In this document: positions 62,904-64,000 of the stretch, one piece after another
Position numbering within the stretch: position 1 is the first letter of the stretch
How the letters are laid out: each line of letters starts with the position of its first letter
Assembly: GCA_029834535.1 (NCBI GenBank)
Contig: JAQMWT010000566.1
Coordinates: 1 to 64,000 of the forward strand
DNA length: 64,000 bases
DNA from: Chrysophaeum taylorii
Lineage: Eukaryota > Sar > Pelagophyceae > Pelagomonadales > Pelagomonadaceae
Direction of reading: 5' to 3'
The notes under the pieces: model-generated
What the model saw: the letters and a program-made list of their open reading frames with translations, nothing else
The model's database searches: none
What the model was told of the DNA's origin: nothing
Program-made: the position numbers and the translations under genes

Positions 62904-64000
62904 GGACTCCCCTGGTAAGAATTCGAGCTGCCCCAGCGAGGTGCTAGTGCGAGGAGCGCGGCTTCGCCTTACGAGCATCTCGTGAACGAATCTTCTGGTA
63001 AACGCGGGTGATGATCGGTTCAGGAACTCGACCACTGCGTAAAATAAATTTGGGGACCAACACGTCAATCTCGTGCGGAGCGAAATCCGTGACACAAGGA
63101 GTTGTGTTGGAGGAAATTCGGGACTTGTCGGTGAAACTTCGACCTTCAACGTCCTTGAATTCGGGCTTGAGCTTGCGGTGCGAAAGGTGAGAGATCGGCT
63201 TGAAATAAGCGACATCATCATTCGGACCCAAATCGGAATAGAAATGTAGAGCGACACGATCATTTTGGTAATCGTAAGGCTCGTAAACTTCGGCAACATA
63301 AATCTTCTTGCGCCAATCAGAGCGCTTCCGGTCAGGAATCCGGAAAACAACAAACTTACCGTGCTGATAATCATCACGGAAGGTTTCTTCGGGTTTGCGG
63401 ATGGTTTGATCAACGATCGGAGGTACCATCACCGGCGTGATCTGACTTACATGAACACGTCGTTCTTCGGGCGGAGAGTCGAGAGACTCAATCCTATAGG
63501 TGACCGGGGAGAGGCGTTCCTTGATAATAAACGGCCCTCGCCATTCCGGTCGAAGTTTGTTCTGAAGGAAAGGGATGTAGAGCAAAACGTGCGATCCTTC
63601 CTTGTATTCAACATCAACATGATCAGCATTGTAAGCCAATCGCGGTTTCTTCAAAGCTTTATCACGAGCCTCGCGGACGATCTTTGTATAATATTTCAAT
63701 CGTTCGCGAGTCTCGGCGACTGCATCAGAGCGAGTCTTCGGCAATAATCGTGTATCAAAATCCATGAGCGTGTAGTCAGTCGGTAGCATCGGCTGACGGT
63801 TCAGGCGCAGCATAAAGGGAGAAATCTGCGTGCCTGGAATAAACTTGCGGTTGTAGCAAAACGCAATATAATGAGCAAAGTCAGGCCAATCCGTGATGTT
63901 CCGGCCTTGAAGGCAAGCACGGAGGAAGGCCTTGATAAATCGGTTGACGCGCTCAGCCGGGTTCGACTGGGCATGATAAGGAATCGTAGTTTGGTATCGG
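62569..64000 (-). mobile_element. Ty3/gypsy-type LTR element, 3' end only
   Basis: Minus-strand element that continues past the right edge. Visible parts are the 3' LTR and the last 350 codons of pol, open to the window edge. At the edge the integrase core is recognisable (YHAQSNPAERVNRFIK, containing the catalytic Glu). About 90 residues later comes the integrase C-terminal block VLLYIPFLQNKLRPEWRGPF with IIKERLSPVTYRIE, typical of gypsy elements. A further 190 residues of unknown function end near the LTR. What is visible looks whole, but most of the element is outside the window. Treated as a fossil copy. Confidence 0.85.

Overview
The window is eukaryotic nuclear DNA from a small, GC-rich, gene-dense genome. 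Genes lie 9 to 125 bp apart on both strands. Most coding regions are uninterrupted, but several can be read through their conserved domains only by removing very short GT-AG introns of about 35 to 53 nt. Three genes point to a motile cilium: a CFAP300 homologue, a TSNAXIP1-domain coiled coil and an axonemal-type EF-hand protein. Several encode secretory-pathway glycan enzymes: a GT8 glycosyltransferase, a nucleotide-sugar transporter, a 2OG-Fe(II) oxygenase, three sulfotransferase-like proteins, a GH18 chitinase-like hydrolase and an apyrase. The mix, together with a hAT transposase type that I associate with stramenopiles, suggests a flagellated unicellular alga such as a pelagophyte. That assignment is inference; no marker gene fixes it. 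|| Layout: 1-3.7 kb is repeat-rich and opens with the 5' end of a Ty3/gypsy-type LTR element. 3.7-16.98 kb is the first gene block: pyrophosphatase, PH-like protein, TSNAXIP1-like coiled coil, EF-hand protein, GT8, a METTL2/6/8-type methyltransferase divergent from a deaminase, sugar transporter, 2OG oxygenase. 17.0-21.5 kb is a compound repeat cluster of four decayed Helitron helicase fragments, a minisatellite and a long GTTT microsatellite. 21.6-40.6 kb is the second gene block: coiled-coil protein with a C1q-like end, unknown protein, GH18, apyrase, CFAP300, sulfotransferase, SET protein, second sulfotransferase, ATP-grasp enzyme, third sulfotransferase, with a small hAT remnant at about 35 kb. 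|| 40.96-59.44 kb is one nested transposon stack. An outer hAT element with an 8-bp target duplication is split by an AT-rich Ty1/copia-type LTR element with a 5-bp duplication. The 5' LTR of that element is split in turn by a 2,986-bp inverted-repeat DNA element with a 9-bp duplication, and two small insertions lie near its 3' end. 59.4-62.6 kb is repeat-rich with decayed coding traces. The window ends inside a second member of the gypsy-type family seen at the left edge, showing its 3' LTR and the end of pol. || No tRNA, rRNA or CRISPR array was seen. Boundaries and introns come from reading the sequence; family assignments come from recognised motifs, not from database searches.
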